DNA of 64,000 nucleotides. Source: Hyphomicrobiales bacterium (GTDB lineage Bacteria > Pseudomonadota > Alphaproteobacteria > Rhizobiales > Rhizobiaceae). The stretch is taken from the NCBI GenBank assembly GCA_017305935.1, contig JAFKJU010000011.1, positions 124,001-188,000 of the forward strand, in the 5' to 3' direction. Positions 53,955 to 62,924 of the stretch are shown here, in pieces. Numbering within the stretch: the first letter of the stretch is position 1; each line of letters opens with the position of its first letter. The position numbers were made by a program, and so were the translations under genes. The notes below the pieces were generated by a model, which did no database searches, was not told the DNA's origin, and saw only the letters and a list, made by a program, of their open reading frames with translations.

Positions 53955-56666
53955 TTGACCCCCTCCATGGACCAAAGACTCGGCCACTATATCTGGACCC
54001 ATACCAAGCGGCAGCAGATCTGGATTCTCTTCATCGTCGCCCTGTCGATGATCCCCTATTTCCTGTCCTTCGACCTGCCCAAGCAGATCGTCAACGGCCC
54101 GATCCAGGGCAAGGGCTTCGAGACCGCCGGCGCGACGCAGACCTTCATGCGCATCGATTTCGACATGCCGCTCCTCGGCCATGTCGTGCTGTTCAACGGG
54201 CTGGAGCTCAACCGGCTGCAGACGCTGTTCGCGCTCAGCCTCGTCTTCCTGCTGCTCGTCGTCATCAACGGCCTGTTCAAGCTCTATATCAACACCTACA
54301 AGGGCCGGCTCGGCGAGCGGCTGCTGCGCCGCATCCGCTTCGAGCTGGTCGACCGGATCCTGCGTTTTCCGCCGAGCCAGTTCAAGCGCGTCAAGGGCGC
54401 CGAGCTCGCCAGCATGATCAAGGACGAGGTCGAGCCTCTCGGCGGTTTCACCGGCGATGCCTTCGTGCAGCCGGCCCTGCTCGGCGGCCAGGCGCTGACG
54501 GCGCTGATCTTCATCTTCATGCAGCATTTCTGGCTGGGCATGGTGGCGGCGATCATCGTCGCGGTGCAGGCGGTGCTGATTCCGCGCATGCGCCAGCGGC
54601 TGCTCGTCCTCGGCCGCCAGCGCCAGATCACCGCCCGCGAACTCTCCGGCCGCGTCAGCGAGATCGTCGAGGGCATCGCCACCATCCACGCCTACGACAC
54701 CTCGAATTACGAGCGCGCCGACATTTCCGCCCGCCTCGGACGCATCTTCAAGATCCGCTACGATCTCTACCAGTGGAAATTCCTGGTCAAGTTCATCAAC
54801 AATTTTCTCGCCCAGGTGACGCCCTTCCTGTTCTACTGCATCGGCGGCTATCTGGCGCTGAACGGCCGGCTCGACGTCGGCCAGCTCGTCGCCGTCATCA
54901 ATGCCTACAAGGACCTGCCGGGACCGCTGAAGGATCTGATCGACTGGGACCAGACGCGCCAGGACGTGCAGGTCAAATATGTACAGGTGGTCGAGCAATT
55001 CCAGGTCGACCGTATGATGGACCCGTCGCTGCAGGCGCTGTCTAAGGCTGCGGGCGATTCCCGCCACCCGCTGGCCGCGGTCAACCTGTCGCTGGTCGAC
55101 GACAGCGGCGCGCGCCTGATGGAGCGGGTGTCGCTGCAGATCGCCAAGGGTGAGCGGGTGGCCATCATCGGCGGTGAGGCGCTGGCCGAAGCCGCCGCCC
55201 GCATCCTGGCCCCGGAAGCCGGCCGCATCGCGCTCGGCGGCGACGACATCTGGGATCTGCCGGAATCGCTGACCGGCCGGCGTATTTCCTATGCCGCCAG
55301 CGACGTCTACCTGTTTTCCGGCACGCTCGGCGACAACCTGTTCTACGGGTTGAAGCATGCGCCGTTGAAGCCGCCCACCTATGACGGCGAGGCCGCCATC
55401 GATCACAAATGGGCGCTGACAGAGGCAAGGCTGGCCGGCAACCCCGAATACGACATCAAGGGCGACTGGATCGACTATGCCGAGGCTGGCGCCGATGGTC
55501 CGGACAAGCTGTTCCGTCCGGTGCGGGCCGTGCTCGATGCCGTGCAGCTTTCCAACGATATCTTCGACCTGGCGCTACGCTCGACCTTCGATCCCGCCCG
55601 TCATCCCCAGCTTGCCGATCACATCGTCGACATGCGCAGCGCGCTGCGCGACGAACTGGAACAGGCGGGCCTGCGCGGTCTCGTGTCGATGTTCGAGGCC
55701 GATTCCTACAATCGCGAGGCGACGGTGGGGGAAAACCTGCTGTTCGGCACCGCCACCGGCCTGAGCCTCAAGGGTCGCGCCATCGGCCAGAACCCCTATT
55801 TCCGCTCGGTCATGGACCGCACGGGCCTGGGACCGCGCCTGTTCCGCATGGGCTACGAGATCGCCGAAAACGCCGTCGAACTCTTCGCCGACCTGCCGCC
55901 GGACCATCCCTTCTTCCAGCAGCTCACCTTCATGACCCCGGACGACATTCCAGAATACCAGCAACTGCTGCAGAAGCTGCAAGGCAAGAGTTTCGAGGAG
56001 GCCAGCGACAAGGATCGCTACAAGATCATCAAGCTGAGCTTCGCCTATATCGAACCCCGCCACCGTTTCGGCCTGCTGAACGACGAGCTGATGGCCAAGA
56101 TCGTCGAGGCTCGCCACATCTTCCATGACAACCTGCCGGAGGAGCTGGAAAGCGAATTCGAGCGCTATGACGCCGAAAAATACATGGCATCGGCCAGCCT
56201 GCTCGACAACGTGCTGATCGGCCGCATCAGCCATAAGCATGCCGATGGCGCCGAGCGGGTCCGGGCCATGGTGCGCAATGTCGTCAACAAGCAGGGGCTT
56301 TACGACGACGTGCTGGCGGTCGGGCTGGATTTCGACGTCGGCGCCGGCGGACGACGCCTCGCCGTCACCCAACGTCAGAAGCTCGGACTGGCCCGCGCCC
56401 TGATCCGCCGTTCGGACTACTACCTCTTCAACCGGCCGCTACCCGGCCTCGACCATCGCCTTCAGGACGATATCGTTCACCGGGTGCTCGAACTCGTCGA
56501 TCAGGCGAGCGAAAAACCGGCGCTCATCTGGGTGCTGTCCAATCCGTCGCTCTCGGGACAGTTCGATCGCGTGGTGGTTTTTGACCGCGGTGTGTTGACA
56601 GCGGACGGTCCACCCGAAACACTGGCGGAAAAAGCGCAAGGACGGAAAGAACGCGTGTCATCTTGA
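53955..56666 (+). CDS. ABC-exporter-like membrane protein with degenerate ATPase domain and large insertion
   Basis: A 903-aa protein. Residues 20-330 form an exporter-type transmembrane domain (RIRFELVDRILRFPPSQFKRVKGAEL; RELSGRVSEIVEGIATIHAYDTSNYE). The ATPase region begins near 375 but is degenerate: the Walker A position reads RVAIIGGEALAEAA (401-414) without GKS/T, the signature is AVTQRQKLGLARAL (803-816) without LSGGQ, and Walker B is YYLFNRPLPGLD (822-833) with Asn-Arg replacing Asp-Glu. About 330 residues are inserted between the Q-loop-like region and the signature. TTG 53955 has GGAG upstream; ATG 53967 is an alternative. ATP hydrolysis is unlikely. Confidence 0.85.
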   Translation: MTPSMDQRLGHYIWTHTKRQQIWILFIVALSMIPYFLSFDLPKQIVNGPIQGKGFETAGATQTFMRIDFDMPLLGHVVLFNGLELNRLQTLFALSLVFLLLVVINGLFKLYINTYKGRLGERLLRRIRFELVDRILRFPPSQFKRVKGAELASMIKDEVEPLGGFTGDAFVQPALLGGQALTALIFIFMQHFWLGMVAAIIVAVQAVLIPRMRQRLLVLGRQRQITARELSGRVSEIVEGIATIHAYDTSNYERADISARLGRIFKIRYDLYQWKFLVKFINNFLAQVTPFLFYCIGGYLALNGRLDVGQLVAVINAYKDLPGPLKDLIDWDQTRQDVQVKYVQVVEQFQVDRMMDPSLQALSKAAGDSRHPLAAVNLSLVDDSGARLMERVSLQIAKGERVAIIGGEALAEAAARILAPEAGRIALGGDDIWDLPESLTGRRISYAASDVYLFSGTLGDNLFYGLKHAPLKPPTYDGEAAIDHKWALTEARLAGNPEYDIKGDWIDYAEAGADGPDKLFRPVRAVLDAVQLSNDIFDLALRSTFDPARHPQLADHIVDMRSALRDELEQAGLRGLVSMFEADSYNREATVGENLLFGTATGLSLKGRAIGQNPYFRSVMDRTGLGPRLFRMGYEIAENAVELFADLPPDHPFFQQLTFMTPDDIPEYQQLLQKLQGKSFEEASDKDRYKIIKLSFAYIEPRHRFGLLNDELMAKIVEARHIFHDNLPEELESEFERYDAEKYMASASLLDNVLIGRISHKHADGAERVRAMVRNVVNKQGLYDDVLAVGLDFDVGAGGRRLAVTQRQKLGLARALIRRSDYYLFNRPLPGLDHRLQDDIVHRVLELVDQASEKPALIWVLSNPSLSGQFDRVVVFDRGVLTADGPPETLAEKAQGRKERVSS

Positions 56667-56759
56667 GCGGCTAGAAGCGGTTCAGGCAAAGCGCGACAAG
56701 CGGTTTTGCCGGACTTGCAGAAGCGAAGAGGCGGGAGCGGATCGATTGAGGGTCCGAGG

Positions 56760-57230
56760 ATGATGAACACCATGCTGCTCAAAGACGAAGTGCAATCGCT
56801 CAAGCAAGTGCCGCTGTTTGCGGGCATTCCGCCGGCAAAGCTGAAGCTGCTTGCCTTCACCTCCGATCGGGTCAGCTATGGCGCCGGCGAAGTTCTGTTC
56901 CGGCAGGGCGATGTCGGTGACGCAGCCTATGTCATCCTCTCCGGCAGCGCCGAAATTCTCGCCGATTCTCCCAACGGCCCGATCAAGATCACCGAACTCG
57001 GCACCAATTCCATCGTCGGCGAGATCGCCATCCTCTGCGACGGCGTCCGCACCGCCACCGTCATGGCCGCCATGCCGATGGAGGCCCTGCGCATCCGCAA
57101 GGAAATCTTCCTGAAAATGCTGGCGGATTTCCCCGAAATCACCATCGAGGTGTTGCGGGTGCTCGCCGAGCGCCTCAGCCACACCACGTCCGAACTGACC
57201 GAGGCCCGCAGCCGCCAGCGCAATTCGTGA
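56760..57230 (+). CDS. Stand-alone cyclic nucleotide-binding domain protein
   Basis: A 156-aa protein consisting of one cNMP-binding domain (about residues 15-135) and a short C-terminal helix. The phosphate-binding cassette is VGEIAILCDGVRTATVMA with Glu88 and Arg97, the residues that contact ribose and phosphate in CAP-type domains; YGAGEVLFRQGDVGDAAYVILSGSAEI is the preceding beta-roll. There is no DNA-binding helix-turn-helix. It lies 93 bases after the degenerate ABC gene. It probably signals by protein contact. Confidence 0.88.
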   Translation: MMNTMLLKDEVQSLKQVPLFAGIPPAKLKLLAFTSDRVSYGAGEVLFRQGDVGDAAYVILSGSAEILADSPNGPIKITELGTNSIVGEIAILCDGVRTATVMAAMPMEALRIRKEIFLKMLADFPEITIEVLRVLAERLSHTTSELTEARSRQRNS

Positions 57231-57336
57231 CGCCGGAACCGCGTCACGCCGTTTCACAAAGCGTATCGCCGCGCCCGGTTAAGAATAAAATCATCTGGGC
57301 GGTCGTATCGTCTGTCGGCTGGATGGGGGGAACACG

Positions 57337-58338
57337 ATGTCGAATGGAAACGTGCTGGTCGTCGGGGGCGCGGGCTATATCGGCTCCCATACCTGCCTGA
57401 CGCTGGCCGAGCACGGCTTCACCCCCGTCGTCTACGACAATTTCTCCAACGGTCACCGTGAATTCGTCAAATGGGGGCCGCTTGAGGAGGGCGATGTCCG
57501 CGACCGCGCGCGGCTGGCGGCTATTTTCCGGCAGTACCAGCCGGTCGGCGTCATGCATTTCGCCGCGCTGATCGAGGTCGGGCAATCGGTCAAGGAACCG
57601 GCGGCCTTCTACGACACCAATGTCATCGGAGCGCTGAGCCTGATCGCCGAGGCCAGGGCGGCGGGCATATCGGCCTTCGTCTTCTCCTCCACCTGCGCCA
57701 CCTACGGCCTGCCGCAACGCATGCCGATGGACGAGACGCATCCGCAAGCACCGATCAACCCCTATGGCCGCACCAAATGGATCGTCGAGCAGGCGCTGGG
57801 GGATCTCGATCGCTACGGCGGTTTCCGCTCGGCGATCCTGCGCTACTTCAATGCCGCCGGCGCCGATCCCGAGGGGCGCATCGGCGAATGGCACGAGCCG
57901 GAAACCCATGCCATCCCACTGCTCATCGATGCCGCGCTCGGTCGGCGTCCCGGCTTCACCGTCTTCGGCACGGATTACGACACCCGCGACGGCACCTGCG
58001 TGCGCGATTACATCCATGTGCTCGACCTGGCGGATGCGCATGTGCGGGCGCTGCGCTATCTGATGGAAGGCGGCGCCTCGACGGCAATCAATCTCGGAAC
58101 CGGCACCGGCGTGACGGTGCGTGAGTTGATCGGCTCCGTCGAGGATGTCTCCGGCGCCGGTTTTCCGGTGACCTTTGCCGGGCGGCGCGAAGGGGACGCA
58201 CCACTTCTGGTCGCCGACAATGCCCGGGCGAAAACCGTGCTCGGCTGGGAGCCGAAGCATGACCTGCACGCCATCGTCGAAACCGCCTGGAACTGGCATC
58301 GCAGGTCGAACCTGCTGGGCGCGCGCGCCGGCAATTGA
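57337..58338 (+). CDS. galE: UDP-glucose 4-epimerase
   Basis: A 333-aa short-chain epimerase: NAD-binding VLVVGGAGYIGSHTCLTLAE, catalytic region FSSTCATYGLPQ and PYGRTK with the Tyr-x3-Lys pair, and the C-terminal APLLVADNARAKTVLGWEP. It interconverts UDP-glucose and UDP-galactose (or the GlcNAc forms), supplying precursors for the glycosyltransferases around it. A GGGGGGAA ribosome site precedes the ATG. Confidence 0.93.
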   Translation: MSNGNVLVVGGAGYIGSHTCLTLAEHGFTPVVYDNFSNGHREFVKWGPLEEGDVRDRARLAAIFRQYQPVGVMHFAALIEVGQSVKEPAAFYDTNVIGALSLIAEARAAGISAFVFSSTCATYGLPQRMPMDETHPQAPINPYGRTKWIVEQALGDLDRYGGFRSAILRYFNAAGADPEGRIGEWHEPETHAIPLLIDAALGRRPGFTVFGTDYDTRDGTCVRDYIHVLDLADAHVRALRYLMEGGASTAINLGTGTGVTVRELIGSVEDVSGAGFPVTFAGRREGDAPLLVADNARAKTVLGWEPKHDLHAIVETAWNWHRRSNLLGARAGN

Positions 58339-58368
58339 CAGGGCGGAGCGGGCTTTCTAGCAAGAGGC

Positions 58369-59460
58369 ATGAAGATCGCCTTTTACGCGCCGCTCAAATC
58401 GCCTTCGCATCCCGTACCCTCCGGTGATCGGCTGATGGCGCGGCTGCTGATCGAGGCGATGCGGCGCGCCGGCCATATCGTCTTCGCCGCCTCTGAACTG
58501 CGCAGCTTTACCGCCGCAGCCGATGACCCCGCCGATGCGGATATCAGGGCGGCGGCGCTGGACGAAATCGAGCGGCTTTCGGCGCTTTGGCAGGCGCAGG
58601 GTGCGCCCGATGTCTGGTTCGCCTATCATCCCTATTACAAGACGCCCGACCTGATCGGCCCGGCGCTCTGCCGCCGCTTCGGCCTCGCCTATGTCACGGC
58701 GGAGGCCTCCTATTCGCGGCGGCGCAACCTCGGGCAATGGGCACGCGCGCAGGCCGAGGTTCTGGAGGCGGTGCGGCTGGCGGCGGTGAATTTCTGCTTT
58801 ACCGCCCGCGACCGGCAGGGACTGGAACAGGTCGCGCCCGAGGCGCGCTTCGCAGCGCTTGCGCCCTTCCTCGATACCGCACCCTTCGCGGCCGTCACGC
58901 CGCATCCGCGCCCCGGCCAGCTGATCGCGGTCGCCATGATGCGGCCGGGCGACAAAATGGCTAGTTTTGCCATGCTCGCCGACGCGCTCGACCGGATCGC
59001 CGACGAGGACTGGACGCTGTCGATCGTCGGCGATGGAAAAATGCGGGGCGAGCTGGAGCGGCGTTTCGCCGGTTTCGGGCCGGAGCGCATACGGTTTCAT
59101 GGGGAGCGCTCGGCGGACGAGATCGTCGCCCTTCTCGGCGACAGCGCGCTCTATGTCTGGCCGGGCTGCGGCGAGGCCTATGGGCTGGCCTATCTGGAAG
59201 CGCAGGCGGCCGGCCTGCCGGTGGTGGCGCAGGCGACCGGCGGCGTGCCGGAGGTCGTGCGCGCCGGCGTCACCGGGCTGTTGACGCCGGAGGGCGATGT
59301 CGCTGCCTATGCGGCGGCTTTGCGGCGCCTGTTGCGCGATGACGCCCTGCGGCGGGAGATGGCCGGCGCGGCGCGCGCCTTCGTGCTCCGGGAGCGGTCG
59401 CTCGACCGGGCCTCGGGCGTGATCGACGATTATCTGGGAAAGGCGATGGCCGGGCAATGA
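58369..59460 (+). CDS. Glycosyltransferase family 4
   Basis: A 363-aa retaining GT-B enzyme. MKIAFYAPLKSPSHPVPSGDR starts the acceptor domain. The donor domain has LSIVGDGKMRGELERRF and the E-x7-E motif in GEAYGLAYLEAQAAGLPVVAQATGGVPEVV. It follows galE by 30 bases and overlaps the deacetylase by four bases. Confidence 0.88.
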   Translation: MKIAFYAPLKSPSHPVPSGDRLMARLLIEAMRRAGHIVFAASELRSFTAAADDPADADIRAAALDEIERLSALWQAQGAPDVWFAYHPYYKTPDLIGPALCRRFGLAYVTAEASYSRRRNLGQWARAQAEVLEAVRLAAVNFCFTARDRQGLEQVAPEARFAALAPFLDTAPFAAVTPHPRPGQLIAVAMMRPGDKMASFAMLADALDRIADEDWTLSIVGDGKMRGELERRFAGFGPERIRFHGERSADEIVALLGDSALYVWPGCGEAYGLAYLEAQAAGLPVVAQATGGVPEVVRAGVTGLLTPEGDVAAYAAALRRLLRDDALRREMAGAARAFVLRERSLDRASGVIDDYLGKAMAGQ

Positions 59461-60203
59461 GCATGACGCAAGCATTCACGCCGCTGATGCGGGAACTGGA
59501 TCGCTGGCAGGCGGCGGGACGCATCGCCGATTTCTGGCTGCGCGACGACGACGCCACCGAACCGTCGCCGGCACTCGACCGGCTGCTGGCGCTCTGCGCC
59601 GGACACGGCGCGCCGGTGACGCTCGCCGTCATTCCCGCGCCGACCGGCGACGCATTAGTGCAACGGCTGGCGACGGCGCCGCTGGCGGAAGTCGCCGTGC
59701 ATGGCTGGGCGCATGTCAACCATGCGCCGCCTTCCGAGAAGAAGCAGGAACTGGGCGGGCATCGCCCGGCATCGGTCGTGCTCGCGGAATTGCAGCAGGG
59801 CTTCGCGAAGCTGCAGGGCCTGCATGCCGCCCGCTTCGCGCCGCTTCTGGTGCCGCCGTGGAACCGCATCGACCGGGCATTGCTGCCGGAACTTGGCGGC
59901 CTCGGGTTTCGCGCGCTGTCCGTCTTCGGGCCGGAAAAGGGCGGGGCGATGCTGGAGATCAACACCCATGTCGACCTGATCGACTGGCATGGCACGCGCG
60001 GCGGCCGGCCGCCCGAGGCGCTGGTGGCGGAGATCGTGGCGCGGCTTCAGGAGATGGAAACCACCGGCGGGGTCATGGGCTTCCTCACCCACCATCTCGT
60101 CCATGACGAGGCCGCCTGGGCATTCTGCGCGGCTCTGCTGTCGATCACGGCGGGGCACCCTGCCTGCCGCTGGCGCAGGGTGGCGGAGTTCACAGATCGA
60201 TGA
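59457..60203 (+). CDS. Polysaccharide deacetylase-family protein
   Basis: A 248-aa NodB-fold protein without signal peptide. WLRDDDATEPS supplies the catalytic and metal-binding Asp, AVHGWAHVNH the metal-binding histidines, and PLLVPPWNRID the next conserved motif. It probably removes N- or O-acetyl groups from a lipid-linked or cytoplasmic sugar. The start overlaps the upstream gene, and its end overlaps the convergent MBL gene by 14 bases. Confidence 0.82.
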   Translation: MSMTQAFTPLMRELDRWQAAGRIADFWLRDDDATEPSPALDRLLALCAGHGAPVTLAVIPAPTGDALVQRLATAPLAEVAVHGWAHVNHAPPSEKKQELGGHRPASVVLAELQQGFAKLQGLHAARFAPLLVPPWNRIDRALLPELGGLGFRALSVFGPEKGGAMLEINTHVDLIDWHGTRGGRPPEALVAEIVARLQEMETTGGVMGFLTHHLVHDEAAWAFCAALLSITAGHPACRWRRVAEFTDR

Positions 60204-61020
60204 CCTGACCGTCGCGGCCGGCGAAGGCGCCGGGGAAGTCGGCCTGGGCCTGTTTCTCGATATCCAGCAACTCGTCATCGGTGCGCGCCGGCAGGTGATG
60301 GATGAAGCCGACGCTTTTGGTCTGGGCCAGTTTGGCGAGGCGAACGGCCTGCTGCCAGCTCGAATGGCCGTAGCCGCGATAGCGCTCCATCTCGCTGTCG
60401 AGATAGGTGCAGTCGTAGAGAAACAGGTCGCAGCCGTCGATCAGCTTGAGGACGACCGGATCGAAGATATCAGGCGTATGCTCGGTATCGGTGACCATGA
60501 CGACGCTGCGGCCGCCCCATTCGACGCGATAACCGACCGCGCCGCCGGGATGCACGAGATTGGCGGTCCTGATGGTGATGCCGGGGCGCGGATGCAACAC
60601 ATCCCCGGGATGGAAATCGCGCGTCTCGACGCGGGCGGAACAGATATCAGGCTCGACCGGAAACCATGGCGGCCGCATCAATTGCCGCACCATTTCGCGT
60701 GTGGTCATCTTCGGGCCCATATGGCCGGACCACAACGTCACCGCGGCGCGCGATTTGTAGAGCGGCACGAAATAGGGCAGGCCGATGACGTGGTCGTAAT
60801 GAAAATGCGAGAAGAAGATATCGATATCGGCGACACCTTCGGCCAGCAGCGCGTCGCCCGCCTCGCGCAGGCCAGAGCCGGCGTCGAACAGCAGCCGGTG
60901 CGGCCCGCATTGCATCTCGACGCAGATCGTATTGCCGCCGAACGCCCGAAACTGCCGTCCCGAAACGGGCAGGCTGCCGCGTGTGCCCCACAATCGAATA
61001 CGAAATGACTTGTCGCTCAC
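60190..61020 (-). CDS. MBL-fold metallo-hydrolase
   Basis: A 276-aa metallo-beta-lactamase-fold hydrolase. The zinc motif HFHYDH is at residues 72-77, followed by the later ligands in LVHPGGAVGYRVEW, VMVTDTEHTP and GYGHSSWQQAV. WGTRGSLPVSG at the N-terminus and the GHSS motif suit the COG1235-type family, some members of which hydrolyse phosphodiesters. With two cyclase-like genes and a cNMP sensor nearby, cyclic-nucleotide breakdown is possible but unproven. It overlaps the deacetylase gene end to end. Confidence 0.82.
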   Translation of the reverse strand: MSDKSFRIRLWGTRGSLPVSGRQFRAFGGNTICVEMQCGPHRLLFDAGSGLREAGDALLAEGVADIDIFFSHFHYDHVIGLPYFVPLYKSRAAVTLWSGHMGPKMTTREMVRQLMRPPWFPVEPDICSARVETRDFHPGDVLHPRPGITIRTANLVHPGGAVGYRVEWGGRSVVMVTDTEHTPDIFDPVVLKLIDGCDLFLYDCTYLDSEMERYRGYGHSSWQQAVRLAKLAQTKSVGFIHHLPARTDDELLDIEKQAQADFPGAFAGRDGQVIDL

Positions 61021-61322
61021 GCTTGCCTACTTCCCCGTCGCCCTTTGCCTCGTTCGCGCGTCAGGAGCCCGATCCGCGTCGAAAGCACCATCCGCTTCTC
61101 CGGGCGGAAAACCGCCGCGCACGTTTTCCGGACATGCTTTAGCCGCGCAAAGGTGCCGCTTTCCTTGTCCTCACGCAAAATCCTCACGCATTGTCCGCGA
61201 AACGCTCTACCATCCCTGCCTTAAGACATCATTGTTTGGACCGGCCAAAATCCGGTCTCTTCAATATGATAGACAATGTCTTGCCGTTATGCGAGTCGCG
61301 AAATCATGTGCGATTCCTCCGC
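61021..61322. other. 302-base gap with a long imperfect inverted repeat at 61223-61283
   Basis: The gap separates the MBL gene start from the GumC-like gene end. AAGAC...ATTGT (61223-61235) pairs with ACAAT-GTCTT (61274-61283) with a 3-base bulge, and inside it GACCGG (61239-61244) pairs with CCGGTC (61252-61257). No T-run follows on either strand. It could be a 3'-UTR structure of the GumC-like transcript or a leader of the MBL gene. No ORF with coding character was seen here. Confidence 0.4.
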
Positions 61323-62789
61323 TCAGCGGGCGCGGCGGAGGGATTTCAACTCCATCAGCACCACCAGGAAGATGGCCGCGATGATGCCGAGGACGACGAC
61401 GGCCGGCGCGACGAGGATCATCGGCGGCCGGGTTGAGACAAGCGGCGCGACGGCGGCGGAGACGATGCGCACATTGTCGTTCGGCAGCAGCGCCAGCTCG
61501 TAGGTTTCCTTGTTGCGGCTGAGAAGCTGCTGGTAAAGCTCGCGATTGGCGGTCGCCTCGCGTTCCAGCGCGGCGAGTTGCACCTTGGCGGCGTCGGTGC
61601 GCGAGATCGATTTCGCCAGTTCCCGCACCTGGTTTTCAAGCTGCGCCTGCTTTTCGGCATTGACGTCGCGCTCGGATTTGAGCTGGCCGACCATGCGCTG
61701 GCGCTGCTGGGCGATCTGCGCATCCAGCCCGTCGATCATGTGCTGGGTTTCGGCCAGACGCGGATGGCGCGGGCCGTAGGTCAGGGTCTGCTGGTCGCGC
61801 TGCTGCATCAGCGCCGCCCGCTGGCGGCGCAGATAGGAAAGCTGTTCGCTTTCCTCGTCGGTCTGGCCGGGCGTGCGGGTATAGGTACCGGTCGCCTTGC
61901 TCTCGTCATAGCGCGCCTGCGCCTCCTCGGCCGCGCTCTTGATGGCGGCGAGCTGCTGGCTGATGTCGCTGAGCTGGCGCGTCTGCACCGTATTCTGCTC
62001 GTCGAGATAGACGATGTTGTTGTCGGCCTTGAAGCGGGCGACGGCCTCCTCCGAGGCGTTGACCTTGCTGCGGATCTCCACCAACCGGTCCGACAGGGTG
62101 CGGACGGCGTTTTCGGTGGCGCGGCTGCGCGAGCCGTTCTGGGTTTCGGCAAAGGCCGTGGCGACGCCGTTGGCGATGCGCGCGGCTTCGGCGCCGCTGC
62201 GATCCTTGGCGGAAATTTCCACCAGATAGGTGGCGCCCATGCGTTCGGCGGTGACCGCCTTGCGGAATTTCGCCAGCGCCTTGAGGTCGTCGACGCTGCC
62301 GGTCCAACTCGCGCCGTTCGGCAGCAGCTTCAACCGTTCCAGAAGGTCGATCAGGAACCCGTCCGAGCCGACCACGCGCACCATGCTTTCCAGCACCGCG
62401 GCATCGGTGCCGATCGCCGGCAGCACCTCCTGCTGCAGCGTCACCTTCTCGTCGCGCGGATCGATGAAGACGATGGCAGAGGCCTTGAACGGAAAGGGAA
62501 TGAAATAGATGGCGGCGAGCGCCAGCGCCGAAAACACCGCCGCGATGACCGCGATCGTCAGGTCGCGGCGCAGGATGAGTGCCAGCAACGCCCTCGGATC
62601 GAAAAACCCGTCGCGCGGCGGGCCGGGCGGCGGTGGCGCAGCCTCGCGCGGCGGCCGCTCTTCCTTCTCCTCGACGGCGGGCCGGGCGGCGGCGGGCGGA
62701 TTCTCGATGTCGCGCGCGCTCAGCCGCTCCCGTTTTCCGGGCGCGTTCCATGACCGCACAGGTCTGCCGGGCATATCCCAAGCCGACAT
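61323..62789 (-). CDS. GumC/Wzz-type polysaccharide chain-length and export protein
   Basis: A 488-aa polysaccharide co-polymerase. A Pro/Glu-rich N-terminal segment of about 70 residues precedes TM1 (LTIAVIAAVFSALALAAIYFIPF). A periplasmic coiled-coil region (residues about 190-430, many Gln/Glu/Ala heptads) follows, then TM2 near the C-terminus (PMILVAPAVVVLGIIAAIFLVV). The BY-type tyrosine kinase domain fused in many ExoP proteins is absent. ATG 62789 has GAGGAG upstream; the longer frame to 62885 is unlikely. It is divergent from the Wzy-like gene. Confidence 0.88.
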   Translation of the reverse strand: MSAWDMPGRPVRSWNAPGKRERLSARDIENPPAAARPAVEEKEERPPREAAPPPPGPPRDGFFDPRALLALILRRDLTIAVIAAVFSALALAAIYFIPFPFKASAIVFIDPRDEKVTLQQEVLPAIGTDAAVLESMVRVVGSDGFLIDLLERLKLLPNGASWTGSVDDLKALAKFRKAVTAERMGATYLVEISAKDRSGAEAARIANGVATAFAETQNGSRSRATENAVRTLSDRLVEIRSKVNASEEAVARFKADNNIVYLDEQNTVQTRQLSDISQQLAAIKSAAEEAQARYDESKATGTYTRTPGQTDEESEQLSYLRRQRAALMQQRDQQTLTYGPRHPRLAETQHMIDGLDAQIAQQRQRMVGQLKSERDVNAEKQAQLENQVRELAKSISRTDAAKVQLAALEREATANRELYQQLLSRNKETYELALLPNDNVRIVSAAVAPLVSTRPPMILVAPAVVVLGIIAAIFLVVLMELKSLRRAR

Positions 62790-62924
62790 CCAAAAAGGCT
62801 CCTCGTCGCAGGCCCGCGGACGGGCTTTACCGAACGTAGAGGGAATTGTTAAACCTGCGGTTAACCAAACGGTGACCGCAGGCAACTAGACTGCGGGCGG
62901 GATCAACCGGGAGCGGCAGGCGCC

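Noticed and set aside
61021-61322. CRISPR or tandem repeat array
   Set aside because: The repeats are inverted and few; there are no regularly spaced direct repeats.
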